The notes under the pieces: generated by a model
Databases searched by the model: none
What the model was told of the DNA's origin: nothing
Seen by the model: the letters and a program-made list of their open reading frames with translations, nothing else
Shown here: positions 1-14,076 of the stretch, in pieces
Numbering within the stretch: position 1 is the stretch's first letter
How the letters are laid out: every line of letters begins with the position of its first letter
Translations under genes and position numbers: made by a program
Source: an uncultured Gammaproteobacteria bacterium
GTDB lineage: Bacteria; Pseudomonadota; Gammaproteobacteria; Pseudomonadales; Pseudohongiellaceae
NCBI GenBank assembly: GCA_913048385.1
Contig: CAJWVZ010000001.1
Coordinates: forward strand, 1 to 64,000
DNA: 64,000 nt
Reading direction: 5' to 3'

Positions 1-38
1 GCAAGCTTCGGTGGTTCGAATCCACCCCCCTCCACCAT
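1..38 (+). tRNA. 3' end of a tRNA, probably tRNA-Tyr (truncated by window edge)
   Basis: T-arm GGTTCGAATCC and acceptor end ...CCTCCACCA; sits where tRNA-Tyr occurs in the Tyr-Gly-Thr-tufB arrangement. Confidence 0.7.
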
Positions 39-67
39 ACAGAGGTAGTAGGGCGGAGAAGATTTTA

Positions 68-141
68 GCGGGTATAGTTCAGCGGTAGAACCCCAGCCTT
101 CCAAGCTGGATACGCGGGTTCGATTCCCGCTACCCGCTCCA
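68..141 (+). tRNA. tRNA-Gly(TCC)
   Basis: GCGGGTA/TACCCGC acceptor stem, anticodon loop CTTCCAA, GGTTCGATTCC T-arm, encoded CCA. Confidence 0.95.
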
Positions 142-145
142 ATTG

Positions 146-221
<76 letters not shown>

Positions 222-330
222 TGATATTTTATGTGTTTTTAGAGAATTGATGTTGTTATTCCTTGAGACGAAAGGAAATAATGTTATAGATTACTGCAAC
301 TTACTTGAAAATTTAGGAAGGTAACAAAAA

Positions 331-1524
331 GTGTCGAAGGAAAAATTTGAAAGAACAAAGGTACACGTTAACGTAGGAACTATTGGCCACGTTGACCACG
401 GGAAGACGACTTTGACGGCTGCGCTGACGAAAGTGTGTTCGGAAGCCTATGGTAGTGGAGATCTTAAAGCGTTTGATGAAATTGATAATGCGCCGGAAGA
501 GAAAGAGCGAGGTATTACTATCGCCACTTCTCATGTTGAATACGATTCTCCCAACCGGCACTATGCTCACGTTGACTGCCCTGGGCACGCGGATTATGTA
601 AAAAACATGATCACGGGAGCGGCTCAGATGGATGGAGCTATATTGGTTTGTTCTGCTGCGGATGGTCCTATGCCTCAGACCCGAGAGCACATTCTTTTAT
701 CGCGCCAGGTAGGCGTGCCTTTCATAGTTGTCTTCATGAATAAGGCAGATATGGTTGATGATGCAGAGCTTTTGGAGTTGGTTGAGATGGAGATTCGAGA
801 GCTTTTAGATCAATACGAGTTTCCAGGTGATGATACGCCAATCATTATTGGTTCTGCTTTGAAAGCACTGGAAGGTGACACCTCGGATATTGGCGCCCCT
901 GCTGTACAGAAGCTGGTAGAGACTTTAGATGAATATATTCCTGAGCCAGCCCGTGATATTGAAAAACCTTTTTTGATGCCGATTGAAGATGTTTTCTCGA
1001 TTTCAGGTCGAGGCACTGTTGTAACTGGCCGTGTGGAGCGAGGTATCGTTAAAGTTAGTGAAGAGATTGAAATCGTTGGTATCAAAGATACTGAGACGAC
1101 TACTTGTACCGGTGTTGAGATGTTTAGAAAGCTTCTTGATGAAGGTCGTGCAGGAGAGAACGTTGGGGTTCTTTTGCGTGGTACTAAGCGAGAAGACGTA
1201 GAGCGAGGTCAAGTATTGGCAGCTCCAGGTACAATTACACCTCACACGAAGTTTGAAGCTGAGATTTATATTTTGAGTAAAGACGAGGGTGGTCGACATA
1301 CGCCATTCTTTTCCAACTACAGACCCCAGTTTTATTTTCGAACAACAGATGTTACTGGAGCGTGTGCATTGCCCGACGGCGTAGAGATGGTAATGCCAGG
1401 TGATAACGTGAAGATGGAAGTGTCACTGATTGCTCCGATAGCTATGGATGAAGGCCTGCGCTTCGCCATCCGCGAGGGTGGTAGAACCGTTGGTGCTGGT
1501 GTTGTAAGTAAGATTATCGAGTAA
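331..1524 (+). CDS. tufB: Elongation factor Tu (copy 1)
   Basis: [30 protein letters not shown] start; tRNA-tufB context. Confidence 0.97.
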   Translation: MSKEKFERTKVHVNVGTIGHVDHGKTTLTAALTKVCSEAYGSGDLKAFDEIDNAPEEKERGITIATSHVEYDSPNRHYAHVDCPGHADYVKNMITGAAQMDGAILVCSAADGPMPQTREHILLSRQVGVPFIVVFMNKADMVDDAELLELVEMEIRELLDQYEFPGDDTPIIIGSALKALEGDTSDIGAPAVQKLVETLDEYIPEPARDIEKPFLMPIEDVFSISGRGTVVTGRVERGIVKVSEEIEIVGIKDTETTTCTGVEMFRKLLDEGRAGENVGVLLRGTKREDVERGQVLAAPGTITPHTKFEAEIYILSKDEGGRHTPFFSNYRPQFYFRTTDVTGACALPDGVEMVMPGDNVKMEVSLIAPIAMDEGLRFAIREGGRTVGAGVVSKIIE

Positions 1525-1609
1525 TCAACAGAAGCTATTTTTATGAGCCACTGTATTCTATAAAGGATGCAGTGGCTTAGTCGTCTCTGAGACATAAAGC
1601 AGTATTAGT

Positions 1610-1685
<76 letters not shown>

Positions 1686-1747
1686 TTTTTTAAAATGGCA
1701 AGTAACGTTGGTTTAATGGCGATCCTTGTAAAGATAAGAATAAAGGT

Positions 1748-2122
1748 ATGGTGGATAAAATAAATTCTGAAAGCACAAATGTGACCCTCGATTGGGTGCG
1801 TTCGGCCGTTGCAATCATAATTGTTGCGGCCGGAATTTATGCTAACTCGTATTTCTCCGCCGAATCCCTCTTACTGCGAGTGATTGGGCTGCTTGTTGGC
1901 GCTAGCGTTGCGGGATGGCTGGCGGGAGGAACAAAGAGAGGCAAAGCTTTTATTAGTTTGTGTTTGGAAGCTCGAATAGAAATTCGAAAAGTCGTATGGC
2001 CAACACGTCAAGAAACGGTCCAAACAACTCTGGTAGTTTTGGTCGTTATTGTAATTGTTGCTTTAATTTTATGGCTTTTGGACTGGGGTTTAAATGCAGC
2101 TGTTTCATCGGTAATAGGTTAG
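1748..2122 (+). CDS. secE: Preprotein translocase subunit SecE
   Basis: [20 protein letters not shown] motif; upstream of nusG. Confidence 0.95.
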   Translation: MVDKINSESTNVTLDWVRSAVAIIIVAAGIYANSYFSAESLLLRVIGLLVGASVAGWLAGGTKRGKAFISLCLEARIEIRKVVWPTRQETVQTTLVVLVVIVIVALILWLLDWGLNAAVSSVIG

Positions 2123-2130
2123 AGGTCATA

Positions 2131-2664
2131 ATGGCGAAGCGTTGGTACGTAGTGCAGGCCTATTCGGGATATGAAAAAAAAGTAATGATTGCCTTGCAGG
2201 AGCGTATAGCGCTCGCTGGTATGGAGGGGTCTTTTGACGAGATACTCGTTCCTACGGAAGAAGTCGTAGAGATGAGAGCAGGGCAGAAGCGGAAAAGTGA
2301 GCGGAAGTTTTTTCCAGGATATGTCCTCGTTCACATGGAGTTGAACGACGAGACGTGGCATTTAGTTAAGAGCACTCCCAGAGTGCTGGGTTTCATAGGA
2401 GGGACGGCTGAGCGCCCCGCGCCTATCACTGACAGGGAAGCCGCTAAAATTCTTTCGCGAATGGAAGAGAGTGAAGAAGCTCCCGCCCACAAGACGATCT
2501 ATGAACCGGGTGAGATGGTGAGAGTTGTTGACGGGCCTTTTAACGATTTTACAGGTACCGTTGAAGAAGTGAATTATGAAAAAAGTCGGTTGCGAGTCGC
2601 CGTTTTAATATTTGGACGCTCGACACCTGTAGAGTTAGAGTTTGGTCAAGTAGAAAAAAGCTAG
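2131..2664 (+). CDS. nusG: Transcription termination/antitermination protein NusG
   Basis: [18 protein letters not shown]...; start reassigned to ATG 2131 from the over-extended ORF at 1960. Confidence 0.97.
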   Translation: MAKRWYVVQAYSGYEKKVMIALQERIALAGMEGSFDEILVPTEEVVEMRAGQKRKSERKFFPGYVLVHMELNDETWHLVKSTPRVLGFIGGTAERPAPITDREAAKILSRMEESEEAPAHKTIYEPGEMVRVVDGPFNDFTGTVEEVNYEKSRLRVAVLIFGRSTPVELEFGQVEKS

Positions 2665-2862
2665 CAATTTGTAAAGGTTCGTTAACCAAAGCATTTTTAT
2701 TTGCTGTATTTGGAATAGTCGCTCACTCATTGATGGCAAATGATGAAGTGGTCAGATATTAATCAAGTCTTTAACCGCTTAGCGAGGTTGGTTAGAGAGG
2801 TTATGAGGGGAGCTCACACAGCTTTTTGCTGATCGGAGCGCTCGAACCCAAGGAGAAAGTAA

Positions 2863-3297
2863 ATGGCTAAAAAAGTGTTGGCTTATATTAAGCTTCAGGT
2901 TGGTGCTGGAAAGGCTAACCCGAGTCCACCGGTAGGTCCCGCCCTTGGGCAGCACGGTGTTAATATAATGGAGTTTTGTAAGGCGTTTAACGCGCAAACG
3001 CAGAGCTTAGAGCCTGACCTTCCTATACCAGTAGTAATTACGGTTTATGCGGACCGCAGTTTTACCTTCATTACAAAAACGCCTCCCGCCTCGGTTTTGC
3101 TACGTAAAATTATTAATATTCCAAAAGGTAGTGGGCGACCGAATACAGAGAAGGTTGGTACTGTTACTCGCGCTCAGCTTGAAGAAATAGCGGCTCAAAA
3201 AATGGTGGACCTCACGGCAGCGGATATGGATGCAGCTGTGCGTTCTCTTGCAGGTAGTGCCAGAAGTGCCGGTATTAACGTAGAGGGAGTTGAGTAA
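2863..3297 (+). CDS. rplK: 50S ribosomal protein L11
   Basis: [34 protein letters not shown]. Confidence 0.98.
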   Translation: MAKKVLAYIKLQVGAGKANPSPPVGPALGQHGVNIMEFCKAFNAQTQSLEPDLPIPVVITVYADRSFTFITKTPPASVLLRKIINIPKGSGRPNTEKVGTVTRAQLEEIAAQKMVDLTAADMDAAVRSLAGSARSAGINVEGVE

Positions 3298-3992
3298 TGG
3301 GCAAATTAACAAAAAAGGGAAAGCTCATAGCTGAAAAAGTGTCTCCGGGAAAATTATATTCTGTGACAGAGGCAGTAGGACTTTTGACTGAGTTCGCGTC
3401 AGGGAATTTCAAGGAGTCGTTAGAGGTGTCGGTTAATTTGGGGATAGACGCACGGAAGTCTGACCAAGCTGTTAGAGGCTCGACTGTTTTGCCGAGCGGC
3501 ACAGGTAAAGAAGTTCGTGTAGCTGTATTTGCTCAGGGCGAGAATGCAGAAAAAGCAAAATCAGCTGGTGCTGATCTCGTTGGCTTCGATGATCTTGCAG
3601 AGAGCATTCAGGGTGGCAATTTAGATTTTGACGTCGTAATAGCAACCCCAGATGCGATGAGAGTCGTCGGAAAGCTTGGCACGGTTCTTGGTCCCCGAGG
3701 TTTGATGCCGAACCCGAAGGTAGGGACAGTAACGCCTGATGTTGAAACAGCGGTAAAGAACGCCAAAGGAGGCCAAGTGAGGTACCGAACCGACAAGAAC
3801 GGTATCGTCCATGGGGGTATAGGAAAGGTTGGTTTTGATGCGACGGCAGTGCAAGCAAACCTTGAGGCGCTGTTGTTGGATCTAAAAAAATTCAAACCAG
3901 CTTCCTCAAAAGGCGTCTATATACGAAAGGTGGTTTTGTCCTCTACCATGGGCCCGGGCTTGCAGATCGATCACTCGGCGCTTGCGATATAA
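3297..3992 (+). CDS. rplA: 50S ribosomal protein L1
   Basis: [17 protein letters not shown] signature. Confidence 0.98.
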   Translation: MGKLTKKGKLIAEKVSPGKLYSVTEAVGLLTEFASGNFKESLEVSVNLGIDARKSDQAVRGSTVLPSGTGKEVRVAVFAQGENAEKAKSAGADLVGFDDLAESIQGGNLDFDVVIATPDAMRVVGKLGTVLGPRGLMPNPKVGTVTPDVETAVKNAKGGQVRYRTDKNGIVHGGIGKVGFDATAVQANLEALLLDLKKFKPASSKGVYIRKVVLSSTMGPGLQIDHSALAI

Positions 3993-4099
3993 GAGTATAG
4001 GATTGTTAGCGCCTTGAAGCGCTGTGGGCGGCTTTTAATTGTGTTAAAGCTGAAGGAGTCGCCTCTCTAACTTTGTGGTTTTATTGATTTTAATGAAGC

Positions 4100-4165
4100 C
4101 ATCAAAGACCGTAGGTGGTTTCTTTTTTGAAGCCTTAATGGCCTACGCAGATGGTGAAACCTGAA
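4100..4165 (+). ncRNA. L10 leader (rplJL autoregulatory mRNA element)
   Basis: CAAAGACCGTAGGTGG...CTTAATGGCCTACGCAGATGGTGA in the rplA-rplJ spacer resembles the E. coli L10-binding leader (as recalled); GTAGG/CCTAC pairing visible. Confidence 0.85.
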
Positions 4166-4342
4166 TTCGGCAAAAGCCGTTATTCTAATCACCGAACAAT
4201 TGAAGGTGCAAAAAATTTGTATTCTTCATGGGCTCATGACGAGCTGAAAATTTGGACCACTTGATTTTATGAATATCGCGAGCCGAGCGGCTTAAAAGTT
4301 CATATCAGATTGTGTTTCCATCTTTACTTAGGAGTGAAAGTA

Positions 4343-4873
4343 GTGGCTATAAGACTGCAAGAAAAGAAGCAGATCGTTTCTGAAGTCAGTGAGGCTGCTA
4401 ACAATGCTTTATCCGCTGTTCTCGCCGATTATCGGGGTGTAACTGTGACGGATATGACTGGCCTCCGCAAAACCGCTCGAGAAAATAACGTGTACTTGCG
4501 TGTTGTTCGAAATACGCTTTTAAAAAAGGCTGTAGCAGGTACTGATTTCGAGTGTATTCAAGAGGTGCTAGTAGGACCGACAATTTTGGCGTTTTCGCTT
4601 GAAGATCCGGGGGCCGCTGCTCGCGTGCTTAAAGATTTCTCAAAAGAAAATACTCAATTTGAAATTCGAGCATTGTCTGTTGGTGGTAAGTTGTTGGACG
4701 CGAGTCAGATTGATGTGTTGGCTAAATTGCCAACGCATGAGCAAGCTCTCTCCATCCTTATGAGCGTGATGTTAGCGCCTATAACAAAGCTTGCCAGAAC
4801 TTTGAAAGAAGTTCCGTCGAAGGCGACCCGAGGAGTAGCAGCCGTTCGCGACCAGAAGCAGGAAGCAGCATAA
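4343..4873 (+). CDS. rplJ: 50S ribosomal protein L10
   Basis: [19 protein letters not shown]...[15 protein letters not shown] 4343 preceded by AGGAG preferred over 4310. Confidence 0.95.
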   Translation: MAIRLQEKKQIVSEVSEAANNALSAVLADYRGVTVTDMTGLRKTARENNVYLRVVRNTLLKKAVAGTDFECIQEVLVGPTILAFSLEDPGAAARVLKDFSKENTQFEIRALSVGGKLLDASQIDVLAKLPTHEQALSILMSVMLAPITKLARTLKEVPSKATRGVAAVRDQKQEAA

Positions 4874-4921
4874 AAATTAAACAGAAAGTACTATAAATCA
4901 ATCAATTAGGAGATAAGAGTC

Positions 4922-5302
4922 ATGGCTCTATCTAAAGAAGAAGTTTTGGAAGCGATCGCTGAGATGTCGGTTATGGATGTTGTGCAGTTGGTCGAGGCGA
5001 TGGAAGAAAAGTTTGGTGTTTCTGCTGCGGCTGCGGTTGCTGCCGCTCCCGCTGCTGCTGGGGGTGGCGAGGCTGCTGCTGCGGAAGAAAAGACCGAATT
5101 TGACATTGTTCTGACATCAACTGGTGACAAAAAGGTCAACGTTATTAAAGCAGTGCGGGGCATAACAGGTTTAGGCCTGAAAGAAGCGAAAGAGCTTGTT
5201 GATGGCGCTCCTTCAACACTCAAAGAAGCCGCTCCAAAAGGAGAGGCTGACGAAGCTAAAAAGGCTTTAGAGGAAGCTGGCGCAAGCGTAGAGCTCAAAT
5301 AA
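4922..5302 (+). CDS. rplL: 50S ribosomal protein L7/L12
   Basis: Ala-rich hinge and [27 protein letters not shown]. Confidence 0.98.
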   Translation: MALSKEEVLEAIAEMSVMDVVQLVEAMEEKFGVSAAAAVAAAPAAAGGGEAAAAEEKTEFDIVLTSTGDKKVNVIKAVRGITGLGLKEAKELVDGAPSTLKEAAPKGEADEAKKALEEAGASVELK

Positions 5303-5522
5303 GATCTGTTGAGTGTCAGCCGTGCTGATTTCATTTTGTTGGCGCGGCTTGATGCTCGCACAACGCAGTAAAAGCTGCCCGCGGGCTACTAAATTTCAGC
5401 AAGACGCGAAGCATTTATCGTTTAGATACTCTGCTTAGATTGAAAATACTATGAGTTTAAACCTGCTGAGTTCAAAGCCGGTTAATAAATTATTATATCG
5501 ACAATAACGCTAGGAACAGAAA

Positions 5523-8500
5523 ATGGCCTATTCGTATACCGAAAAAAAGCGCGTCCGTAAAAACTTCGGCAAGTTGCCAAGCGCGATGGACATACCGTAC
5601 CTCTTATCGATACAAGTTGATTCTTACAAACAGTTTACTCAAGTTGATTCTTCGCCAGAAGACCGTGCTCAGCAAGGCTTACATGCAGCCTTCAAATCGG
5701 TATTTCCAATCGTTAGTTATTCGGGAAAGGCGGTCCTAGAGTATGTGAGTTACGACCTCGGTAAGCCCACATTTGACGTAAAGGAGTGCCAGCTGCGGGG
5801 CACTACATATTCTGTTTCATTGAGAGTAAAAGTCCGCTTGATTCTTTACGACAAAGAGTCAGCAACTCAAATCATTAAAGATATTAAAGAGCAAGATGTC
5901 TACATGGGTGAAATACCCCTTATGACAGATTCTGGAACTTTTGTCATAAATGGAACAGAGAGGGTAGTTGTTTCTCAGCTCCATCGCTCTCCTGGGGTAT
6001 TTTTTGACCATGATCGCGGGAAAACGCACAGCTCTGGGAAGCTTTTATATTCGGCTCGAGTCATTCCTTACCGAGGGTCTTGGCTGGACTTTGAATTTGA
6101 TCCGAAAGATATGGTTTATGTTCGGATTGACCGGCGTCGTAAATTACCTGCAACGGTTTTGATGCGAGCGCTTGGTTACACTTCGCAAGAAATCTTGGGT
6201 GAGTTCTATGAAAACAATTCTTTCAAGATTATCAAGGGCAAAGAAACAAGCTTTTCATTGCAGTTAGTTCCGTCTCGGCTCAGGGGCGATGTTCTAAATT
6301 TTAGTATTAAGGACAAGAAAGGAAAAACGATTGTTGAACAAGGACGGAGAATTACAAGTAGGCATGTCAGGCAAATGGAAACCGCTGGGCTTAATGAGCT
6401 GAAAGTGACACATGATTTTCTGATTGGCACTTCATTAGCAACAGACGTTATGAACGATGAGACCGGTGAGGTGGTGATTCCGTGCAATGCAGAGATCACG
6501 CCAGAAGTTATTGAGGAGCTTGTTGCAAACAATGTGGAGCAATTCGACACAATTTACACGAATGATCTCGATTGTGGTCCCTTTATCTCGGATACGTTAA
6601 ATATTGATGCGACGACGTCCAAGCTTGAGGCCATGGTTGAAATATACCGAATGATGCGCCCAGGGGAGCCGCCGACAAAAGAGTCAGCGGAAAATTTGTT
6701 TGGTAATTTATTCTTTGCGCCAGAACGTTATGACCTCTCTGCGGTGGGACGAATGAAGTTCAACCGAAGGTTGGGGCGTCAAGAGTCGGAAGGTGGTTCG
6801 GTACTGGATCAAAAGGATATCGTTGATGTTTTGAAAACGTTAGTAGGCATACGTAACGGCTTCGGGTCTGTTGATGATATTGACCATCTTGGAAACCGAC
6901 GTATTCGATCGGTTGGCGAGATGGCTGAAAATCAGTTTAGAGTTGGATTAGTGCGGGTTGAAAGAGCCGTAAAAGAACGATTAAGCATGGCTGATTCGGA
7001 AGGTTTGATGCCTCAGGACATGATTAATGCGAAGCCCGTTGCTGCGGCAATCAAGGAGTTTTTTGGATCAAGTCAGTTATCTCAGTTCATGGATCAAAAC
7101 AATCCACTATCGGAGGTCACTCATAAACGTCGGGTTTCGGCTCTGGGTCCAGGAGGGCTGACTCGAGAACGGGCTGGATTCGAGGTGCGTGATGTGCATC
7201 CAACACATTACGGTCGAGTCTGTCCTATTGAGACTCCAGAGGGTCCGAATATAGGGCTGATAAATTCTTTAGCGACTTATGCGAGAACAAATCATTATGG
7301 GTTTTTAGAGAGTCCGTACCGAAGAGTAGTAAAAAACAAAGTAACCGATTCTATTGACTTTTTGTCGGCTATTGACGAAAGCGACTTTGTGATTGCTCAA
7401 GCCAGCGCGCCATTAGATAAGAAGGGCGCTTTTACCGACAACTTAGTTACTGTGCGATATAAGGGTGAGACTCTTCTTAAATCGAAAGAAGAGGTGGATT
7501 ATATGGATGTTGCCCCGCAGCAAATGGTTTCTGTGGCTGCTGCTCTGATACCTTTTCTGGAGCATGATGATGCTAACCGAGCTCTGATGGGTTCGAATAT
7601 GCAGCGTCAGGCAGTGCCTACTTTGAAAACCGAAAAACCCCTCGTTGGCACAGGAATGGAAAGAAATGTTGCCAGCGATTCTGGCGTGTGCGAGGTGGCT
7701 TCTCGCGGAGGTACGATAGAAAGCGTTGATGCAGCTCGAATCATCGTAAGGGTGAACGACGATGAAACGAATGCTGGAGAAGCGGGAGTCGATATTTACA
7801 ACTTAACGAAATATACCCGGTCGAATCAAAACACCTGTATCAGCCAGAAACCTCTCGTTAAAGAGGGTAACGTAATAAGCCAAGGCGATATTATTGCTGA
7901 CGGGCCCTCAATTGATATGGGGGAGCTCGCGCTTGGGCAAAATATGCGAATCGCATTCATGCCTTGGAATGGATATAACTTCGAGGATTCAATTCTAATT
8001 TCTGAGCGGGTTGTAAAGGAAGATCGTTTTACAACTATTCATATCCAAGAGCTTACCTGTATAGCTCGAGACACTAAGTTGGGATCTGAAGAAATTACTG
8101 CAGATATTCCGAATGTCGGAGAGGGTGCGCTGAGTAAGCTTGATGACTCTGGAATTGTTTATATTGGTGCCGAAGTAAGCGCGGGAGATATTCTAGTTGG
8201 CAAGGTAACGCCAAAAGGAGAGACGCAGCTCACGCCTGAAGAGAAGTTGCTAAGAGCAATCTTCGGAGAGAAAGCTTCTGACGTAAAAGATACTTCGCAA
8301 AGGGTTCCAACAAGTGTGACCGGGACGGTTATTGACGTTCAGGTTTTCACTCGGGACGGCCTTGAAAAAGATAAGCGTGCGATGGAGATAGAGGGTTATC
8401 AGTTAGCCCAAGTGCGAAAGGATATAGATGATGAATTTCGAATCGTCGAAGGCGCTACCTATGAAAGATTGGCTAAGGCTCTTGTAAATAAAGTTGTTGT

Positions 8501-9608
8501 AGGAGGGCCAAAATTAAAGAAAGGCCAAAAGGTAACCGCTGATTATCTTGAAAGTCTTCCGCGAGAAAATTGGTTTAAGCTACGTATGTCTGATGATAAG
8601 GCAAATAAGCAGTTGGAGCTTGCGGAAGAGCAGCTAAAATTAAGACGCTCCGATCTTGACGAGCGATACGAAGATAAGAGGAAGAAGCTTACTCAAGGTG
8701 ATGATTTGGCGCCTGGGGTTCTGAAAATCGTAAAAGTTTATTTGGCGATTAAAAGACGCATTCAACCTGGCGATAAAATGGCTGGTCGTCATGGAAACAA
8801 AGGAGTTATCTCTGTCATTATGCCGGTCGAAGACATGCCCTATGACGAAAGCGGTGAGCCTGTAGATATCGTTCTTAACCCTTTGGGTGTTCCTTCGCGT
8901 ATGAATGTAGGTCAGATTCTGGAGACACACTTAGGCGCGGCTTCAAGAGGTTTGGGAAGTCGCATTGCGACGATGCTCGAAGCAAAGAAAAAAGCTGCTG
9001 ACGTAAGAAAGTTATTAATTGAGATTTATAACAAAATCGGCAATAGGAAAGAGGATATTAAAGGGCTTTCCGATGATGAGATCTTAGAGCTTGCGCATAA
9101 CTTGCGCGGCGGTGTCCCGATGGCGACACCAGTATTTGATGGTGCGGCTGAAGTTGAGGTGAAGAGCATGCTTGAGCTCGCGGGCATTGACGAGAGTGGT
9201 CAGTTTTGGTTGAGTGACGGTCGAACGGGCGAAATATTTGATCGACAAGTTACGGTGGGCATCATGTATATGCTCAAGCTTAACCACTTGGTTGATGACA
9301 AGATGCATGCCCGGTCCACGGGGTCATATAGTTTGGTGACCCAACAACCTCTCGGAGGTAAGGCTCAATTCGGCGGGCAGCGGTTTGGTGAAATGGAGGT
9401 TTGGGCTTTAGAGGCCTATGGCGCCGCTTACACTCTACAAGAAATGCTTACAGTTAAGTCTGACGATGTCGCGGGGCGCACCAAGATGTATAAAAACATT
9501 GTTGATGGCGACCATCGAATGGAGCCGGGAATGCCTGAATCTTTTAACGTTCTAGTGAAAGAAATCAGGTCATTGGTTATCGACATGGAACTAGACGTCA
9601 GTAAATAG
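5523..9608 (+). CDS. rpoB: RNA polymerase subunit beta
   Basis: 1361 aa; [39 protein letters not shown]. Confidence 0.99.
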   Translation: MAYSYTEKKRVRKNFGKLPSAMDIPYLLSIQVDSYKQFTQVDSSPEDRAQQGLHAAFKSVFPIVSYSGKAVLEYVSYDLGKPTFDVKECQLRGTTYSVSLRVKVRLILYDKESATQIIKDIKEQDVYMGEIPLMTDSGTFVINGTERVVVSQLHRSPGVFFDHDRGKTHSSGKLLYSARVIPYRGSWLDFEFDPKDMVYVRIDRRRKLPATVLMRALGYTSQEILGEFYENNSFKIIKGKETSFSLQLVPSRLRGDVLNFSIKDKKGKTIVEQGRRITSRHVRQMETAGLNELKVTHDFLIGTSLATDVMNDETGEVVIPCNAEITPEVIEELVANNVEQFDTIYTNDLDCGPFISDTLNIDATTSKLEAMVEIYRMMRPGEPPTKESAENLFGNLFFAPERYDLSAVGRMKFNRRLGRQESEGGSVLDQKDIVDVLKTLVGIRNGFGSVDDIDHLGNRRIRSVGEMAENQFRVGLVRVERAVKERLSMADSEGLMPQDMINAKPVAAAIKEFFGSSQLSQFMDQNNPLSEVTHKRRVSALGPGGLTRERAGFEVRDVHPTHYGRVCPIETPEGPNIGLINSLATYARTNHYGFLESPYRRVVKNKVTDSIDFLSAIDESDFVIAQASAPLDKKGAFTDNLVTVRYKGETLLKSKEEVDYMDVAPQQMVSVAAALIPFLEHDDANRALMGSNMQRQAVPTLKTEKPLVGTGMERNVASDSGVCEVASRGGTIESVDAARIIVRVNDDETNAGEAGVDIYNLTKYTRSNQNTCISQKPLVKEGNVISQGDIIADGPSIDMGELALGQNMRIAFMPWNGYNFEDSILISERVVKEDRFTTIHIQELTCIARDTKLGSEEITADIPNVGEGALSKLDDSGIVYIGAEVSAGDILVGKVTPKGETQLTPEEKLLRAIFGEKASDVKDTSQRVPTSVTGTVIDVQVFTRDGLEKDKRAMEIEGYQLAQVRKDIDDEFRIVEGATYERLAKALVNKVVVGGPKLKKGQKVTADYLESLPRENWFKLRMSDDKANKQLELAEEQLKLRRSDLDERYEDKRKKLTQGDDLAPGVLKIVKVYLAIKRRIQPGDKMAGRHGNKGVISVIMPVEDMPYDESGEPVDIVLNPLGVPSRMNVGQILETHLGAASRGLGSRIATMLEAKKKAADVRKLLIEIYNKIGNRKEDIKGLSDDEILELAHNLRGGVPMATPVFDGAAEVEVKSMLELAGIDESGQFWLSDGRTGEIFDRQVTVGIMYMLKLNHLVDDKMHARSTGSYSLVTQQPLGGKAQFGGQRFGEMEVWALEAYGAAYTLQEMLTVKSDDVAGRTKMYKNIVDGDHRMEPGMPESFNVLVKEIRSLVIDMELDVSK

Positions 9609-9662
9609 AAATCAGTTAATATGAAAGCTATGCCTCGCAAATAGGCAGGTTGAGGAGTAAGA

Positions 9663-12600
9663 ATGAAAGACCTTTTAGGTTTGTTAAAGTCTCAGTCACC
9701 CTCTGATGAATTCGATTCGATCCGAATCGGCCTTGCTTCTCCGGAGATGGTGAGGGCATGGTCCTTTGGTGAGGTAAAAAAGCCGGAGACGATAAATTAT
9801 AGAACCTTTAAACCTGAAAGGGATGGCCTTTTCTGTGCGAAGATTTTTGGGCCGGTAAAAGATTACGAATGTTTGTGCGGTAAGTATAAACGCTTAAAAC
9901 ATAGAGGTGTAATTTGTGAAAAGTGCGGGGTCGAAGTTGCGCTCTCGAAAGTTCGCAGGGATAGAATGGGACATATCGAGTTGGCGACCCCTGTCGCACA
10001 TATTTGGTTTTTAAAATCATTGCCCTCGCGAATAGGTTTGTTGCTCGATATGACGCTCAGAGATATTGAACGCATACTTTATTTTGAGTCTTTTGTCGTA
10101 ACAGACCCAGGCATGACAACTTTGGAAAAGGGACAGTTGCTGAATGATGAGCAATATTACGAGGCAATGGAGGCGTTCAGTGACGAATTCGACGCAAAAA
10201 TGGGTGCAGAAGCGGTCCAGGCGTTGATGAAAGACCTTGATGTACCAGCTGAGGTTTCCCGGCTTCGTGAAGAAATTCCCGCAACTAATTCGGAGACGAA
10301 GCTGAAAAAGTTATCGAAGCGGCTTAAATTGCTTGAAGCATTTTCTGAGTCGGGCAATAAGCCGGAATGGATGGTGATGACAGTTTTACCTGTTCTACCA
10401 CCGGACCTTCGGCCCTTAGTGCCCCTTGATGGAGGGCGGTTTGCGACATCAGACCTCAATGACCTCTATCGCAGAGTAATAAATCGCAATAACCGATTGA
10501 AAAGACTCTTAGACCTCAACGCTCCAGATATTATTGTTCGAAATGAAAAACGTATGTTGCAAGAGGCGGTAGACGCTTTACTTGACAACGGCCGTCGTGG
10601 TCGTGCCATAACAGGGTCGAACAAAAGGCCGTTGAAGTCCCTCGCAGATATGATTAAGGGCAAACAAGGCCGGTTTAGGCAGAATTTGCTTGGAAAGCGC
10701 GTTGATTATTCGGGTAGGTCAGTTATTGTCGTTGGACCGACATTACGTTTGCATCAGTGCGGCTTGCCAAAAAAAATGGCATTAGAGTTGTTTAAGCCGT
10801 TTATCTTTGGAAAGCTTGAGCGCCGTGGATTAGCAACAACCATTAAAGCCGCAAAAAAAATGGTTGAGCGAGAAACCGCAGAGGTCTGGGACATTCTTGC
10901 GGAAGTGATTCGTGAGCATCCCGTCTTATTGAACCGAGCTCCCACGTTACACCGTCTGGGAATTCAAGCCTTTGAGCCGGTTTTGATTGAGGGTAAAGCC
11001 ATACAGCTCCATCCCCTGGTTTGTGCTGCGTACAACGCCGATTTTGATGGCGACCAGATGGCTGTCCATGTACCTCTGACCCTTGAGGCGCAGCTTGAAG
11101 CTAGAACTCTTATGATGTCAACGAACAATATCTTGGCCCCATCGAGTGGCGAACCAATAATTGTTCCTTCACAGGATGTCGTTTTGGGGTTGTACTACAT
11201 GACTCGTTCGAGGGTCAATGCCAAAGGGGAGGGCATGATTTTCGCCGATCAGAAAGAAGTTCAGCGCGCCTATGAAACTGGGAATGTTCATTTGCAGGCA
11301 AAAATCAAGGTTCGAGTTACTGATTTTATAAAGGATGAAAGCGGCGATTTAGTATCAAATACGGCGATTGTCGATACAACTGTGGGGCGGGTGATGTTGT
11401 TCAACGTAGTTCCTTCAGGCCTTCCTTTTTCTATGGTTAATCAAAAGATGGGAAAGAAGCCTATTTCTCAGGTTCTGAACGCTTGTTATCGAAATGTTGG
11501 GTTGAAGGAAACCGTAATATTCGCGGATCAACTCATGTATACCGGTTATAAGTATTCAACCAAGTCAGGTTCTTCTATTGGGGTTAATGATTTTGTTATA
11601 CCAAAAGAAAAGGCGTCGATTATTGGGCAGGCCAACGCTGAGGTCGAGGAAATAGAAGCACAGTTTGCATCGGGGCTTGTAACGCAGGGAGAAAAATATA
11701 ATAAAGTCATTGATATCTGGTCGCGAGCCAATGACATAGTAGCTAAGTCAATGATGGAAGGTCTGTCTACTGAGCCTGTAGTCAATAAGGAGGGCGAAAC
11801 TGAGCAACAAGAATCTTTTAATTCAGTTTATATTTATGCTGACTCTGGAGCAAGGGGCTCGCCCGCGCAAATTCGGCAGCTCGCTGGAATGAGGGGGCTA
11901 ATGGCTCGGCCTGACGGGTCCATTATTGAGACGCCGATTACGGCGAATTTTAGAGAGGGTTTGAGTGTATCCCAATACTTTACTTCAACCCATGGAGCTA
12001 GAAAGGGGCTGGCTGATACGGCGTTAAAAACTGCCAACTCAGGTTATTTGACGCGGCGTCTTGTCGATATATCTCAAGATCTTGTTGTAACTGAAGTAGA
12101 TTGCGGCACCGACGAAGGTTTGAGAATGGCGCCGATAATTGAAGGCGGCGATATTATTGCTCCGCTCGGGGATAGGGTGCTCGGGCGCACACTGGCTGTT
12201 GATGTTGTTGACGAAAAAACGAAAGATGTCATTGTAGCGTCAGGTACTACTTTGGACGAAAAACTTGTTGATATTTTAGACGAAAAAGGAGTCGATGAGC
12301 TTTACGTTCGATCACCCATCACTTGCGCTACTCGTTTTGGAATCTGTGCTACTTGTTATGGTAGAGACCTGGCGAGAGGGCACGTGGTTAATGTCGGCGA
12401 GGCGATTGGTGTTATAGCGGCGCAATCTATTGGTGAGCCAGGCACGCAGTTAACTATGCGGACGTTCCACATCGGAGGAGCGGCTTCGCGTGCAACGGCG
12501 GCAGATAGTGTGCAAGTTAAAAATTCCGGAAAAATCCATTTACACAATATGAAAACGGTTGAGAATATAAAAGGCGAGCTGGTTGTCGTGTCGCGATCGG

Positions 12601-13886
12601 GAGAGCTCATTGTTGACGATTTGCAGGGTCGTGAGCGAGAGCGATATAAGCTGCCTTATGGGGCTGTGATTACTATCGGTAAAGAAACGGTTGTTGAAGC
12701 GGGACAGGTTGTTGCTGCATGGGATCCTCATACTCACCCGATAATTTCTGAGGTTGCGGGCTCGGTGGCCTTTAGTGCAATGGAAGAAGGGATTACTGTT
12801 AGGGAGCAAACAGATGAGATTACAGGTCTAAGTAGCATTTCAGTTATTGATCCAAATGAGAGGTCTTCGGGGGCAAAGGAATTGCGTCCTGCTGTTACGG
12901 TTGTCGATAAAAAGGGTAAGGAATTGTGTTTGCCCGGAACCACACATCCAGCTCATTATTTCTTGCCCGCCGGTGCGATAGTTTCCTTGAAGGATGGGAC
13001 TGCCCTAAACCTTGGGGACGTAGTTGCGCGGATTCCGCAAGAGGGTTCGAAGACGCGGGATATCACGGGCGGTCTCCCTCGGGTTGCGGATTTGTTCGAG
13101 GCTAGGCGGCCTAAGGAGCCGGCTATCCTCGCTGAAATTTCGGGAACAGTTAGTTTTGGTAAAGAGACAAAAGGCAAGCGCCGGTTAGTTATTACACCAA
13201 AGGATGGCGTTAATCCGATTGATGGCAGTGATCACTACGAGGTTTTAATATCAAAATTGCGGGCCATGGCGGTTTTTGAAGGAGAGTATATTGAGAAAGG
13301 AGAGGTCGTGTCAGAGGGGCCTCCTGCTCCGCATGATATATTGCGACTTAAGGGTGTTGAAGCGTTAGCGGAGTATATAGTTAACGAAGTCCAAGATGTT
13401 TACCGGCTTCAGGGTGTCCGAATAAACGACAAGCACATAGAAGTAATTGTCCGTCAAATGTTGCGTAAGGTGGAAATCATCGATTCTGGAGAATCGAACT
13501 TAATAAAAGGGGAGCAGTTAACGCTTACTCAAGTGATGGAAGTTAATGACAATTTGCTGAAGGAGTCTAAGTCACCAGCGAGATTTAATCGAATGTTGCT
13601 TGGCATTACCAAGGCGTCCCTTGCAACTGAATCGTTCATTTCTGCTGCATCTTTTCAAGAGACGACTCGAGTGTTAACTGAAGCGGCGGTCACGGGTAAG
13701 AGAGATTTCTTGCGTGGATTGAAAGAGAATGTCGTTGTCGGCAGATTAATTCCTGCAGGTACTGGGCTTGCTTACCATGAAGCTCGGAAAAAGAGTTATC
13801 TTGACGATTATGACTTTGATTCGGCCAGCGTTATTGATGTTGAGGCTGCCCTTACGGAAGCGCTTAATGAGGAAGTCGAGGGTTAG
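9663..13886 (+). CDS. rpoC: RNA polymerase subunit beta'
   Basis: 1407 aa; [15 protein letters not shown] catalytic motif. Confidence 0.99.
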   Translation: MKDLLGLLKSQSPSDEFDSIRIGLASPEMVRAWSFGEVKKPETINYRTFKPERDGLFCAKIFGPVKDYECLCGKYKRLKHRGVICEKCGVEVALSKVRRDRMGHIELATPVAHIWFLKSLPSRIGLLLDMTLRDIERILYFESFVVTDPGMTTLEKGQLLNDEQYYEAMEAFSDEFDAKMGAEAVQALMKDLDVPAEVSRLREEIPATNSETKLKKLSKRLKLLEAFSESGNKPEWMVMTVLPVLPPDLRPLVPLDGGRFATSDLNDLYRRVINRNNRLKRLLDLNAPDIIVRNEKRMLQEAVDALLDNGRRGRAITGSNKRPLKSLADMIKGKQGRFRQNLLGKRVDYSGRSVIVVGPTLRLHQCGLPKKMALELFKPFIFGKLERRGLATTIKAAKKMVERETAEVWDILAEVIREHPVLLNRAPTLHRLGIQAFEPVLIEGKAIQLHPLVCAAYNADFDGDQMAVHVPLTLEAQLEARTLMMSTNNILAPSSGEPIIVPSQDVVLGLYYMTRSRVNAKGEGMIFADQKEVQRAYETGNVHLQAKIKVRVTDFIKDESGDLVSNTAIVDTTVGRVMLFNVVPSGLPFSMVNQKMGKKPISQVLNACYRNVGLKETVIFADQLMYTGYKYSTKSGSSIGVNDFVIPKEKASIIGQANAEVEEIEAQFASGLVTQGEKYNKVIDIWSRANDIVAKSMMEGLSTEPVVNKEGETEQQESFNSVYIYADSGARGSPAQIRQLAGMRGLMARPDGSIIETPITANFREGLSVSQYFTSTHGARKGLADTALKTANSGYLTRRLVDISQDLVVTEVDCGTDEGLRMAPIIEGGDIIAPLGDRVLGRTLAVDVVDEKTKDVIVASGTTLDEKLVDILDEKGVDELYVRSPITCATRFGICATCYGRDLARGHVVNVGEAIGVIAAQSIGEPGTQLTMRTFHIGGAASRATAADSVQVKNSGKIHLHNMKTVENIKGELVVVSRSGELIVDDLQGRERERYKLPYGAVITIGKETVVEAGQVVAAWDPHTHPIISEVAGSVAFSAMEEGITVREQTDEITGLSSISVIDPNERSSGAKELRPAVTVVDKKGKELCLPGTTHPAHYFLPAGAIVSLKDGTALNLGDVVARIPQEGSKTRDITGGLPRVADLFEARRPKEPAILAEISGTVSFGKETKGKRRLVITPKDGVNPIDGSDHYEVLISKLRAMAVFEGEYIEKGEVVSEGPPAPHDILRLKGVEALAEYIVNEVQDVYRLQGVRINDKHIEVIVRQMLRKVEIIDSGESNLIKGEQLTLTQVMEVNDNLLKESKSPARFNRMLLGITKASLATESFISAASFQETTRVLTEAAVTGKRDFLRGLKENVVVGRLIPAGTGLAYHEARKKSYLDDYDFDSASVIDVEAALTEALNEEVEG

Positions 13887-14076
13887 CATTATTGATCTTT
13901 AAGGAGTTGACTCTGAAGCGCTGTGTCTTTAGAATCCGCGTTCATTTTATGGAGTCCTTGGGGTATCAGCGGGCACGGTATGGGTAAGAATAGAAGGTGC
14001 ATTTGTGCTTAAAGAGACTTGATTCAAATGTCGAATCGGTTAGAGGAAGATAAAATAAGAGGTTTGTTTTTTTACT

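Noticed and set aside
1960-2130. N-terminal extension of the nusG ORF
   Set aside because: Overlaps secE in another frame; canonical NusG starts [17 protein letters not shown] at 2131.
5020-5090. GCT/GCG-rich low-complexity tract
   Set aside because: Normal Ala-rich hinge of L7/L12, not a functional DNA repeat.
4906-5361. 151-aa antisense ORF over rplL
   Set aside because: Ser/Ala-rich translation is the complement of the L7/L12 Ala/Glu-rich coding sequence; no independent evidence.
6206-13177. Numerous minus-strand ORFs of 60-115 aa across rpoB/rpoC
   Set aside because: Antisense shadows within highly conserved genes; no family features.
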